The translations under genes were made by a program, and so were the position numbers. This document shows positions 48,621-60,489 of a stretch of 64,000 nucleotides of DNA, piece after piece. Numbering within the stretch: position 1 is the stretch's first letter; each line of letters starts with the position of its first letter. The notes beneath the pieces were generated by a model. That model was not told the DNA's origin, ran no database searches, and worked only from the letters and a program-made list of their open reading frames with translations. Origin of the DNA: Setoptus koraiensis (Eukaryota; Arthropoda); the NCBI GenBank assembly GCA_048013815.1, contig CM106585.1, forward strand, positions 6,572,001-6,636,000. Reading direction: 5' to 3'.

Positions 48621-51417
48621 CCCGTGTTGTAACGACAACAACGACGAACGTAAAAGTGGCGACAATAAAAGAAACGACAACGACAATTGGCGAGCGACAC
48701 GGCTGGCAATAGGGCAACAAATAAACTTGTGACAGCACACTCACATTGGCACTCACAAGGCTCGATTCGTGTTAGATGGCAGATTGAGACAGGCCGACTA
48801 TTTAAATTATCTCTCATGGTTCAATGGCCAAAAAACAATTATCAGGCTGCTGTTATTAGTTGCCAACTTGGCGCCATATTGTCGCCGGCAAGATGATTCA
48901 GCGCCCCTGTCGGTCAATGGCTCCGGCTTCTCGGCGAGAACTTCTCGTTCGGCTCGCTCATTTTGTGTTGGCGAGCCTTCGAGCGGGTCGCTTCGAGCGG
49001 GTCGCTTCGAGCGGGTCGCTTCGAAGGCTCGCCGTCTCGAACGCGCACAGGCGCAACAGTGTGCCTAATGGCAACAGTGTGCCCACTGGCGACTGTGTGC
49101 CCACTGGCGACTGTGTGCGTAATGGCGACTGTGCCCGGCGTTGCCCGGCTGCGCATCTCTCGAGCCCGCTCAAGGCTCTTTAAGTGTCAAGATTGTGCGA
49201 ATCGTTGATTGCGGCGCGGCGCGAACTCGCCCGCGAAGCCGCCGATTCGCGCGACAAGCCAATTCGCTCGACAAGCCGATTCGCGCGACAAGCCAAGGAC
49301 CGATCACTGGGCAGAGTTCGGGTCGCTGCGAGCGACTCGCAGCGACGCTGCTGCAAACAAGCCAACGAGCCAACGAGCCAACGAGCGACCAAAGCGAGGC
49401 AAACATTCGCGAACGGCATTCGCGTCGGGAATCGCGAGTCGACATGGCGTAAACTCGACGAATATCCGACGAGACGCACGGCAAGTTCAAGTGGAGCGAA
49501 CGCCCGAAATAGACTGTGCGGCGCACAAACAGCATGAGGGATAAAGTAATCGAGGAATAAAGTGATGGTGAGTTCAAGTGAGCTGTGAGCCCCACAATTA
49601 ATTATCTCAAGAGTGGCGACTGTAGTGCGGCGGGCGCCTCCAAATGACGACACTGCGCACCATTGCGTGCATTGACTGATTAATCACTTGTCAGTTACGT
49701 CACTGGGCTGTTTAGAGCGCACTGTGGCGACGTAAGCACACTACTGAAAGTCGCACGGAGGCGCACAGAATCGCCCCTCAAGTCGCTTGTTGTGCCGTCT
49801 GGCTAGCTTGTTGCTCACTGCATAACGCCACCGCAAAATGCCGTTATCAAGTGACGTCGTGGCAGTCGCTTTCGTCTAGCGGGCGAGTCGCTCACAATTT
49901 GCGAGTCGCTCACAATTTGCGAGTCGCTCACAATTTGCGAGTGGCTCACAACAGGTGAACTGTGCAACGGTGCTAATGGACTCACCGTTTCCATTCGCAA
50001 TTGTTGAGCTCACCTGTCGTGCGCCGAGATAGTTGCGCAACTTGCAACATTGAAACTTTCAATGCTGTGTCAACATTGAACAGTTCAATCGATGGCGCTG
50101 AAACGGGTAACTGATGTTGGCCTCATAATATCAGGCTGATATCACTGACAACTGACAAGCGCAACTCGACGCTTCCTATTCCGACACACAGATCACAAAC
50201 AGGCGAGCACGTGCAATTTGCGCGTATATTTTTAATTTTATGCAACAATTTATCACGACACCGACTTTACATTCATCATCATCTAGATTGGGCTGTTGAT
50301 TCTGGCCCCTCGGACGCCTCATCACCAATGACTCATCACTAACGACTCATCACCAATGACTCATCACTAATGACCCGTCACTAATGAGTCGTCATCTAGA
50401 ACAACAACTAGAATTGACCATGTATTTTATATAATCCAATGTTCGAGCTATATATTCACCTCGGAGCCCGCCAATGGTCGAGCCGGGCGACGCCAAAACT
50501 CGCAAAATTGAGCGTTGAAACTGTCGCAAAATTGAGTGTCTCTCCTCTAAGGCTCACAGTCTTGTCAGCAAGGCGTATCAGTACGAAAAAGGGTAAGTTG
50601 CTGAGACGACCGTGTTTTGTGGCATGCTTGTGCCCGTACCCTAACACCCGACGGCTGCAGCGCAACCGCTGCGGACTGTGTGGGCGTGTTGCGCGGTGGG
50701 CTTGTGGCGCTGATCGAGCCGATAGTGTCACAGTTGATGGAAAGTGACAAGTTCAGCCTGGATGCCCCTCCAATAGTAATTGTTTTTGTTGTTGTCCGCT
50801 AGTGGGCCGCCAATTACCAGAGCTGTCAAGTCAATTACAACATGATTGCGCCGCTATAAAAGTGGCTAATTATCACAGTATTTATCGCGTCTGATCACGG
50901 ACGAGCGAGACGGAGATGGCAGTGGCAGTGGTTTGCATTTGCGACTGCACCAACACAAACAACTGACTGTGTAAACGACTAACGGTTTTGTTTAATTTAA
51001 TTAATTTCACAGGGCCGACAGTAACAGTGGCACGTTAGGCGCATGTAACACGTGCATGCCGAGAGTCAATTGTTTTAATATCAGTTATTCAATGGTATAA
51101 TGGCTGCAATAATAATGTAAACACGTGCCCAATATCACCTAATGGTACAATGCATAATGGGGCCGAGTGTCTGGCGCGCGCATTGTATCGGCGCCGATCG
51201 TCTAGACACTGTCTCAACTGATAGATTGTGTCGGTCAGTGGCGACTCGCCAGCCAAACCAGCCAGCCAACAATTACGTAATCGTGGCGCAAATCGGGCCA
51301 ATGTTGTAATTTTGAATCATGAGCTCGCATTGTGCAACCAGCATTACACAACTCAAGTAACATTACACAACTCAAGTTGCATTACAACTCAAGTTGCATC
51401 ACAACTAACGCTCGTGG

Positions 51418-51455
51418 CGCTCGTGGCGCTTGTAGCGACACAAGCGCCACGAGCG
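51418..51455. repeat. Perfect inverted repeat, 16-bp arms, 6-nt loop
   Basis: CGCTCGTGGCGCTTGT, the loop AGCGAC, then the exact reverse complement. Non-coding. Confidence 0.85.
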
Positions 51456-52150
51456 ACGCCCTGGCGGCCGTTATTAATGGTCGTTGGACGGCGATATAGC
51501 GGCAACACAGCGCATTTATTTATAATGTAATTTATACGCAATAACACGCACACGCACACCGACACTTTGGTGGCGCTAATTTGATTAGCGGATCAAAGTT
51601 TGTTTGTTGCGCGCTTGTTCCGTTGCGCCATCTGTTACAGGAAGCACTTGCATCATAACAGTACAGTTACGTAAGTGACTCGCCACTTTCCCATATGACG
51701 CGCGACAATCATTGTATTCCGCTCTGGTGGCCATTTCGGCAAGCTCCTGTCGCTGTTGTCGCTGCTGTCGCTGTTGTCGCTGTTGCTGTAAGAGGCGCCG
51801 CCACGGGCAATCAATTGTTTGTATCAATTGCAAAATAATGCCAGTGAATTGACACAAACTGTTAAGTGGTATGTCATTTCTCAATGGCGCCCCTCGCGTG
51901 GCACATACTTGACATATTCATACACGAGTATACACTCAGTGGTCAGTGGTCTCAATGGCGCGGCCCTCGGGCGCGGGGGACCGGCCGTTGTTGCACAGTG
52001 TTTCGTTTGGCAATGACGTAACGTTCATATAGCCGCCATATTATAGTGAACGAGCGGGCCAACAACAACTCAATTGAGTTGGAGTGAGCAATCACATTGT
52101 GTCCAATCCAATCAACTTGATTGAATTCAGCCACCAAAGTCAACTGTGCC

Positions 52151-52220
52151 AAAATGCGCCAAAATGCGCCAGAATGCGCCGAAATGCGCCGAAATGTGCC
52201 AGAATGTGCCAAAACGTGCC
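52151..52220. repeat. 10-bp tandem array (AAAATGCGCC)
   Basis: Seven consecutive copies with single-base changes (A/G at position 2, C/T at position 7). Confidence 0.85.
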
Positions 52221-53061
52221 CAACGAAACGGGGCTCCCCCCTTGGCAGCGTGGCCCGGGGCCAGTAAGTAAGTAAGCCGCCCCCACGAGCCTTTTAAGTC
52301 GATCGTGTGAGCACAATCGTAAGTGGGCCCCATTCACAATTGTCAGTCATGTCAGGTTGCGAGGCCGAGAAGAGGCCCCCGTGGAAATTGATCATCGCTA
52401 TTGTGTGGGCGTTTGGTGCTGCTTCGGGTGCGCGCACGTAGCCCGTGCACACATTGGGCAGCGTTAATATTGATAATAATAATTTAATAATTCATCATAA
52501 TGTACAATTGAATCATAAATTTGATAATTTAATATATTTAGCAATAATTACACAATTTAGAACACAAACAAAATGTACAATTTAATACAATTAACAATTT
52601 TTGGTGCTCTTGCACTCACAAGAGTGAGCGCGCGAGCGATAGAGTTGACGACCCACAGACTGTGAGTCACAGCGGACACTGACCACTCAGTAGTCTGACG
52701 CAATAGGCCCACAACACGTGACACTTGACTGGGCACTTAGTTGTACGAGCCTCGGCACAGGCGATCTTATGTAACAAACTCTCATGTGGGCAATCTCAAT
52801 CAATACTAATTAAGCTTAATTAATGCCCAGTGGTCAGTAACGGTTGCGCAAATCGCGCACAATTGTCGCAACAGCAGCAATACTCGACCGTCGCACAATG
52901 CGCCGTTTGTGGCCACTTGTTTGCGAGTGTCCGGCGGTGTTGTCCAATATTATCAATATATTGACTTCCTGTTTGGGGCCGCTGGTGGATCTAGCTCGGG
53001 CCGGCCGGTCTAGCTCTGGCCGCTTGGATGGGACCATCGTGTGTCAACCACGATGGTTTGT

Positions 53062-53067
53062 TTTTAT
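53062..53067 (-). terminator. Polyadenylation signal of the AstC-R-like gene
   Basis: TTTATT on the plus strand (AATAAA in sense), about 262 nt past the stop codon. Confidence 0.45.
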
Positions 53068-53328
53068 TTGTCACGCCGCGCCATCTGGCGGCGCCCCCTC
53101 GCACAAACTGGTGGTTAACCCAAAAACTGGCAACCCAAAATAATCCTAACTAAGTATTCCCCGGGCGGCGCGCGCGTAGGTGTCAGTGCCAGTTGTTGCA
53201 CTGACCGACAAGAGATATGTGTTGCACTCAACCGGAAGCTGTGGACTAAACACCGATTATCCATTCTGGTCGTCGTCGCATGGGCTGTGTGTGTGGATAA
53301 TCGGCTTGCGTGTGTGTGTGTGTGCGTG

Positions 53329-54361
53329 TCACGTGGGGCCGTGCGTCCGCTGACCAGTGTGCGAGTGGGCCATTGAGAGGCCCTTGAGAGCGGTCGCATT
53401 AGCCGCTGGCGTTGGAGTTGTTGTGCCCGGTGATTTATGATCGGCTGCAAACGTTGTTTGCTTGTTGTTGTTGGTGTTGTTGTTGCTGTTGTTGCTACCA
53501 TTTGATTTACTAATGTGCCCATTATGATAGCGATCACAACAACAAATTTTGCCTTTGTCGCCGGCGCTGCTGTTATCACAATAGCCACTCGTGCGGCCAA
53601 TCTGCCTGTGCGTTGAGCCAAGACCAACAAATTGCAATTGTTTGCCGTTGCCAGTTGCCAGTTGCTGTTGTTGTTGCTGCTGTTGTTGTTGTCGTTGTTG
53701 TTGCTGTTGTCGTTGTTGTTGTTGCGACACTGACAGTTCGTCGCTATGCAATCCTCTCACTAGGGGGCTTGATTTATTCGTGCCTAGATCACTGCTCTGC
53801 TCACTAATGTCGTCGGAGTTGTTCGGATTATTGTTATTGTTGTTGGTGTTATTATTTTTGTTGCCGCTGCTGCTGTTGTTATCACCGGCCAAGGTGCAAC
53901 ATTGGGCATTGTTGTCGTTACTGTAAATCACAGCAGTGGTGCCGGCCTCGGGCCGGCACCTAATGGTGGAGCCCGGCTGACGGTGGCCGCTCGTGGGTGT
54001 TGCGGGCGCGGGGCAAAATGGATGGGACTGTTTGTTGTTGTTGTTGTTGTTGTTCGTAAGCGACGAACACGACGACGCCGGCGACGACGAGCCCGCCGAC
54101 GACAGCGACGAGTGGCTGCTCACCGACCACATCGAGTGGCTCTGGTGCAGCGAGCTACGCAACGAACCGGAAGAGGAACACGAATCGGGGCATGAGTCGC
54201 AATTGAAATAGCGACAATTTCGTTGGCGTTGTTGCTTGTTGGCTGCCACGTGCTTGCACGCACTTGTTGCCTGGAGATTGTGGCCGCCGCCGGCACAGTG
54301 GTAGCCGCTGTCGCAACTGCTTGCCTGACATTCGCGTGGTCGCTTGTTTTGCTGTTGTTGC

Positions 54362-54430
<69 letters not shown>

Positions 54431-57400
54431 AGTTGTTGTTGTTGTTGCTGCTGTTGCTGCTGTATCAGCGAACAGTGTTGGTCTCTGATGTCAACATGGG
54501 GCGCCGGTGCCTTGGCCTGCATTGCGTAGCCGCTGTTGAGCGACCCCAACGGCTGCTGGCTCACCTGAGACGACACAACCAAGGCGATGGAGTTGGAATC
54601 AACAAATGTCATATTGTCCATTGAGGCGCCCGTTGCATCGATTGCATCATCGTCCATCGAATGCAATCGCACACCATTCGCACCCGTCACTGGATCCGAT
54701 TGGTAGGTGGCGCCACCTGCCCCCGATGCAAGGCAGCCACTGTTGTTGTTGTTGTTGTTGTTGTTGTTGTAGTTACGCGCTTGTTGTGGGCCCGCGTCGT
54801 TCGAGAAGTGACCGCTCGCGGCGCCACAAGCGCCATTTGAGGCGCGACACAATGCAGCGCCCGCGGCGGCGGCACTTTCTAATGATGGCACGGCGTGATT
54901 CTTTGAGCAGTTCGGGGCGGCCTGGTCCGCCACTTCCGGTTTGGTGTCAAACGATAAGCGTTGGCATTGGCTGTTGAGAGTTATTGAGTTTTTATTGCTG
55001 CAATCGTGCTGTTTGTCGCCGCGGTTGTTGTTGCTGTTGTTGATGATGTTGTGGTTGTTGTTGTCGCTGTTGTTGCTGTTGTGGTTGTTGTTGTCGCTGT
55101 TGTTGCTGTTGTGGTTGCTGTTGTTGCTATTGTTGCTGTTGTGGTTGTTGTTGTTGCCACTGGCGGTGCTGTGACGCGATTCTTGGTCTTGGTTTTGACG
55201 GCGCTGACTGGTCGCATCCGAATCACTGTTAGGCTGCTGTTGTTGTGTTTGCTTCTGTTGTTGTTGTTGCTGTTGTTGTTGGTCGCCGGATGATGGCGGC
55301 TCATACGGAGGTGGATGTTGTTGCTGTTGATTATTTCGCTGGTTTTGCGACTGCCTGTGCTGATTCGGCTGCTGCTGGATCTGGTGCTGTTGTTGGTGCT
55401 GTTGTTGTTGCTGCTGCTGTTGGTGTTGTTGTTGTTGCAACAATTGATGTTGCTGCTGTTGTCGTCGTTTGTTCAATAGGGCAGTAAATGTTCTAGTGAA
55501 GCGCCTCTTGAAATTTTCACTCAAAAACGCATATAATATAGGATTAACGGCCGAGTTTGTATAGGACAAACATCCCGCCAATAATAGCAACACCAAACGC
55601 AACGGCGGATGAGAGCGCCTAGGCGGCAAAAAACTCACATATACCTGTCCAATCCAGTAGGGCAGCCAACAGAATGCGTAAACAGTTATGACGGCCAGCA
55701 CCAATTGAGTGACCTTCCTGTGTGACTTCTTTTTGCCCTTGCTTCTTTGGGTGCCTTTGGGGCCGAGGCCGCGCAATTTGCATAAAACTAAAAAGTAAAA
55801 CAACAATATAAGGCATAGCGGAACGGCGAAGCCCAACGTAAAAGAATACAAAGTAAACGCCTTTTCCCCGTTCATTGACTCGTATCTTTTTTCGTTGGTC
55901 GGATAATTTCGTCGTTGTTCGGGTCATTTCATTGTCGGTCGGGTAATTTCAGAACATGTCGTTTGTGTGATGCGCAACCAAGTTTTGTTAGATCGGGTTA
56001 GGTAGCCAGTTTTGATGTTGACATCGCCAGAGTTATAACCGTCCGACGGTGTGATTACGTAAGTGATGTTTGCGCAAGCCAGCATTCAATCACATACGCG
56101 CCCCGTGCAAACCAAGTGCCAACGAGCGCGCCCCAAAACAGCGCAGGGGGCCAACGGGAACAAACAAAGGGAACAGACAAAATTGTACCGTTAGCGGATG
56201 ATCGATGGGCTCGCTCTTATTGGTGTCGTGTTGGGCGATTTGCGGGCGCCCATTGCGGCCATATTTGTGTGCCGGCGCAGGTATGTCGGGCTCATTGCGG
56301 GCCGATATTGCGGGCCGATATTGCAGGCCGATATTGTTGTCAGATCGAACAACAGCATCGGCGGCGCGATAATACCGGCCCGACAATGCCGGCCCAACGA
56401 TGCCGGCCCGACAATGCCGGCCCGACAGCGCCGGCAGTGGCGCACAATAACGCCGAATGGAATAGCGGATGACGACAATACTCACTCGGGCCAGTAGATG
56501 TTGCAACTGTGCGTCGTCTTGTCGTCCGTGTTTGCGAATATGAACTGGTGAATTGATAATTGTTCGCGTGCCCATTTATCCGGGGTGATCCATCATGCAA
56601 TGGGCGCCATAATTGATTATGGGGGGTGAAAAGTCAGAGCGGCGGGCGTAATTAGCTTCAGTTTGCTGTTAGTTTGTTGGCACGCGACAATCAATCAGTC
56701 GCGTTTGCGTGAATCGTCAATGGCTGCGCAAGTCGCCAATATCGCAAATATATCGCCAATATCGCAAATATATCGCCAATATATGGGCGCAATAAACGGC
56801 CGCTAGGTGCACAATGGGTGCGCACCTAGCGGCACAGGTGACAATCGTCGGACAATTGTCAACAAACGGAACAAACGCCAGTTTGGCAAGCACTCACTTA
56901 AAGCGCAAATAAGCAGCCAAGCAGCAAGCAAAGTAGAGAGAGAGAGAGAGAGAGAGAGGGAAAAAAGAAAAAATAATAAAATACAATATTTGCGCCACCG
57001 CTGCCTGACAAAGTGGCCGCAACGGAAATGGCGGCGCTCGAGAGCGTGCCGAGTGGGGCTCGCCAGTTGGCGCTGTTGTTTTTACAGTTACAATACATGC
57101 TGGTACATCGCTGGTTATCATAACTGGCCCACTTTGCGACGCCCCCTATTGGGGCGCGCGTGTCGCTGAATTGATTGTGACTCTTTGTTTGTCGCAACGA
57201 CGGGCTAACGATACGATCGTGCCCGATATTTGCATATTCTTGCCCAAAACTCGCGTGGGCCCGTGCCAGTCGCGGCAGCGCCCCACTTGCGGCTTGGCAC
57301 AGGTGAATGGGATCGGGTGGGCAGACCCAAGAACAAAGGGGAGATAACTTATAAAAATTGCTGGCAACAAAAGCTGGCAAGAAGCCAACTAAGGGGCCCG

Positions 57401-60400
57401 ACAAGCGGCCCAGCGGAGATAATATCGGGGCGCATGGGGCAGCCGACAATGTGACAGTATCAGCAACATTATGCAACAAAAACAACAACAACGGCGCACA
57501 TAAATATTGTGTATAAATATTGGAACGCGGCGTAATCTTGGGGCCGTTATCGGCTGTGGGGCCGGTGGGCCGATTGCCGGTAGATGCGAGGGCGTTTGGT
57601 CAGCGCTTTGTGAGTCGCAAATTGTGACCGCATTGAATCCGCCAGCACAATCACTGGCAGCGCGAACTTGCGCCCCAATTCCGCTCGGTGGGCCCCAATG
57701 CGGGGCCCTAATGTGTCGCATTTTAGCAAAATGGCCACTCTATTTACTCATATCGCGCCCCCGTGTGACGCGTACGCGCTTGCCATTTAGGCAATCTGGG
57801 CCAGCGCGTATGAGCGCCTACAGACTGTGCAGCGCCGAGCACGTGCTAAAATACGCGCCAAAATACGTGCTGAACAGTACGTGCCAGTACGCCAGTGTAC
57901 TTACGATGGGCACCATGAGCAGGGCCGAGATGGCCCACACGGTCAAGCAGGTGAACTTGGCGATGAAGGGCGTCCTGAAGCGCGGCGACGATATTGGGTG
58001 ACACACCGCGATGTACCTGTCGGCGCTCATAACGGTGAGCAGCAGACTGGAGGTGAATTGATTTATCGACGTGGTGGTCATGTAAATCTGTTTGCGGCGC
58101 CACCGGGAAACATTGTTGATTGCGTTTGGTGCGTCGGTGGGTGGTTCGTTCGGATATTCGGTTATTCGGCCGGTCGGTCGTTCGTTCGGTTATTTGGCCA
58201 TTTTGTTGGCCGGTCGGTCGGATATTCGGTCATTCGGTCGGACATTCGGACATTCGGTTATTCGGTCGGTCGGATATTCGGGTTGGTTTGGGCGCCAATC
58301 GGCGTCACAGCGACGGGGAGAGCAGAGAATAACACGATTAGCGTGATGTGATTAATGGAGCCCAGACGGGCGCCGCTCGCTGCCGACCAACGCACCGGCC
58401 GACCGCTACTCACCTTGCACATAATCTTGCTGAAGGGCCAAAAGCCGTAGTTCATGGTGGTGATCAGAAATGGCAAGCCAATTAGGAAAAACTCGTCAGC
58501 GACGGCCAAATTTAATATGTACATATTGGTGACTGTTTGCATCTTTGTGCAACACAATATAATGGTAATCACCAGCGTGTTGCCAAACAGGCCCACGGTG
58601 CACACCACGCCGTACAAAATCTTGGCGAATTCGAGCACCCATTCGGGCGGCAACTCGCCCGTTTCCTCGTCCATGTTCGGGCCGGGCTCCGGGCTGCCGG
58701 CCGGGCTGCTCGGGCCCGCAATTGCATTAGTATTTTTGGCGTTATCGCCGCTCTTGTTCGTCTCACTGGTGCCGTTTGTGTAGTTGGCCAGAGTCGCTTG
58801 CACTTGACTGTCGGGCGCACTTGAGTCCGCGTTGCCCGTCTCAAGTGGCTGCTCGGCCGCCTCCGCCGACTCGCCACCCGGCCCCATGGTCGGCCCGTCC
58901 TCGTGGCGCCGGTGTCGGCCCGTCGGCACGCGTTCAGCTGCAGCATGACCGAGCGGCGGTTGGTTGTCGCTTCCACTTCCGGTTTGCTCGTCATCACTCG
59001 CCAATGGCCAGGGCCGCACAAATGGCACATGTGGTGGCACAGCTGTGGGCCGCCTGGCGGACAGATCGGCCGTCACCGTTGGTGTGTTTGTGGCCGAGCG
59101 CAAAGTTTCGGGTAACAGGTGACGGTAGTAGTACACGTAGTTGCCGCTTTGCATTGCCGAGTTGTCGCTGCTGTCGGTGCGGTTGTCGGTGCGGTTGTCG
59201 TTGCGGTTGTCGTTGCGGTTGTTGTTGTTGCTGGCGTTGAGGGGGCGCTGGCCAACTGGACGATGGGACACAAACAATAGATTGTCGTCAGCATTCACCT
59301 CGTTGGTCGCTCGCTGCTCGCGGGCCCCCTCAGCGAGCGCCCGCGCCCACAACGAGCGGCTCGAGCTGCCGTTACTCCTGCCGGGCAATACCTGCTGCTG
59401 CTGCTGCCGCCGTGACCACGACGATGTGGCCCACTGGTGGCCAAATCCGTCCTCGTCACCGGATGTGTGCAATCTGGCCATTGGAAGGTCTATTAAATTG
59501 AGCTGATGCATTTTAGCTCGCCTCGCCTGCGGATAATTGTCGTGCCACCGATGAGCGCCACTCTCAATCATTTGCTTATTTATCCGCTGGTGCGGCTGCA
59601 CTGCACTGTTTGTCGGGCTTGTTGTTGTTGTTGTTGTTGTTGTTGCTGCTGCTGCTACTGTGGTCGCTGTCTTGGCAGTATTGGTTGCGGAGGTGCTGGT
59701 GTCGCCGACAGTGGCGCCACCGTGCCACGGGGCTCTGAGGCTGTTGTTGATTGAATTAAGCGACACGAAGTCACTTAAAGCAGAAGAGGGCGGCGAAGAC
59801 CAGGGCGAGGACTTGATTGAAAATGGCTGGCGCCCATATGGGCCGAATGTGATTTGAGCTTGTGGTTGTAGCTGTTGTTGCAGCTGTGGTTGCAGTTGTA
59901 GCTGCAGTTGTTGTTGTTGTTGTTGTCGTTGTAGTTGTAGCTGTAGTTGTAGTTGTTGTTGTTGCTGCTGCTGTTGAGTGACGTAATCGGGACCGTCGGG
60001 CATGACAGTTGTACAAGTTGCTGTCGCTATCAATATCACCATATTATAAGACAAAACTACTATTGCCAGTTGTTGTTGCCTTGTCACATTCACAGGCCTA
60101 TTGGCCAGTGCGCTATTCACACTCATGTTTGTATTAGCATGTCTGCTGGCTACTTCCGCTTTGCCAGGCTCGCCACTAGAGGGCGGCGTGCGGTCAGCTG
60201 ACTTGCTGCTGTTGTTGTTGTTATCACTAATTATTGAATCTGGATGAATTTGGTTCAGATTGTTACTATTATTACATCTGTGTTGTCGTTGTTTTATTGT
60301 CAACTGTTTCTGTTCTGGAGTCGCTGGTGAATCTGTGAATATGCGACTCTCTAATGTTGTCGCCACTGACCATGCCCGCCGATTGTCCGACGGTGAGCGG

Positions 60401-60489
60401 TTTGGGGCCGGGGCCCCGGCGTTCGTCGGCGGAGGCCGCCGACGATGTTCGTGTTGCGGCATTTGGGCGCTAGTTGTCGACTTGTTCAT
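53329..60489 (-). CDS. AstC-R: Allatostatin-C / somatostatin-type neuropeptide GPCR with very long N- and C-terminal regions
   Basis: Exons on the minus strand are 58414-60489, 57905-58087, 56486-56544 and 53329-55885 (1624 aa). Seven-helix landmarks: GN in TM1 (637), LNLAVAD in TM2, Cys691 at the start of TM3 paired with Cys767 of the second loop, DRY at 715-717, the CNIYWP loop motif typical of AstC/somatostatin receptors, KKSHRKVTQLVLAVITVYAFCWLPYW into TM6 (two pieces, about 825-849), and NPILY in TM7 (887-891). The last exon's acceptor is purine-rich (AAAAAAG) but keeps frame. The region before TM1 is 616 residues in this model, with a hydrophobic stretch at about 141-158. Met122 (60126) would place that stretch as a signal peptide and may be the true start. 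The tail after TM7 is about 710 residues rich in Gln/Asn/Ser. Family receptors are normally 400-550 aa. A Gi-coupled inhibitory neuropeptide receptor is inferred from family. Confidence 0.87.
55886..56485. other. AstC-R-like intron 3 (600 nt)
   Basis: Donor GTGAGT, acceptor AAAAAAG. It contains two short arrays (about 56280-56340 with GCGGGCCGATATT-type units, and 56375-56435 with GACAATGCCGGCCC-type units). No coding signal. Confidence 0.65.
56545..57904. other. AstC-R-like intron 2 (1360 nt)
   Basis: Donor GTAAGT, acceptor ACCAG. It contains an inverted repeat at 56799-56833 (12-bp arms GCCGCTAGGTGC, 11-nt loop), an ATATCGCCAATATCGCAAAT-type array (56740-56785), and a GA tract near 56936-56960. 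No coding signal. Confidence 0.65.
58088..58413. repeat. AstC-R-like intron 1 with a degenerate TTCGGTCGG-type array
   Basis: Donor GTGAGT, acceptor AACAG. Most of the 326-nt intron (58138-58285) consists of short repeats built from ATTCGG, TTCGGT and GGTCGG words. Confidence 0.7.
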
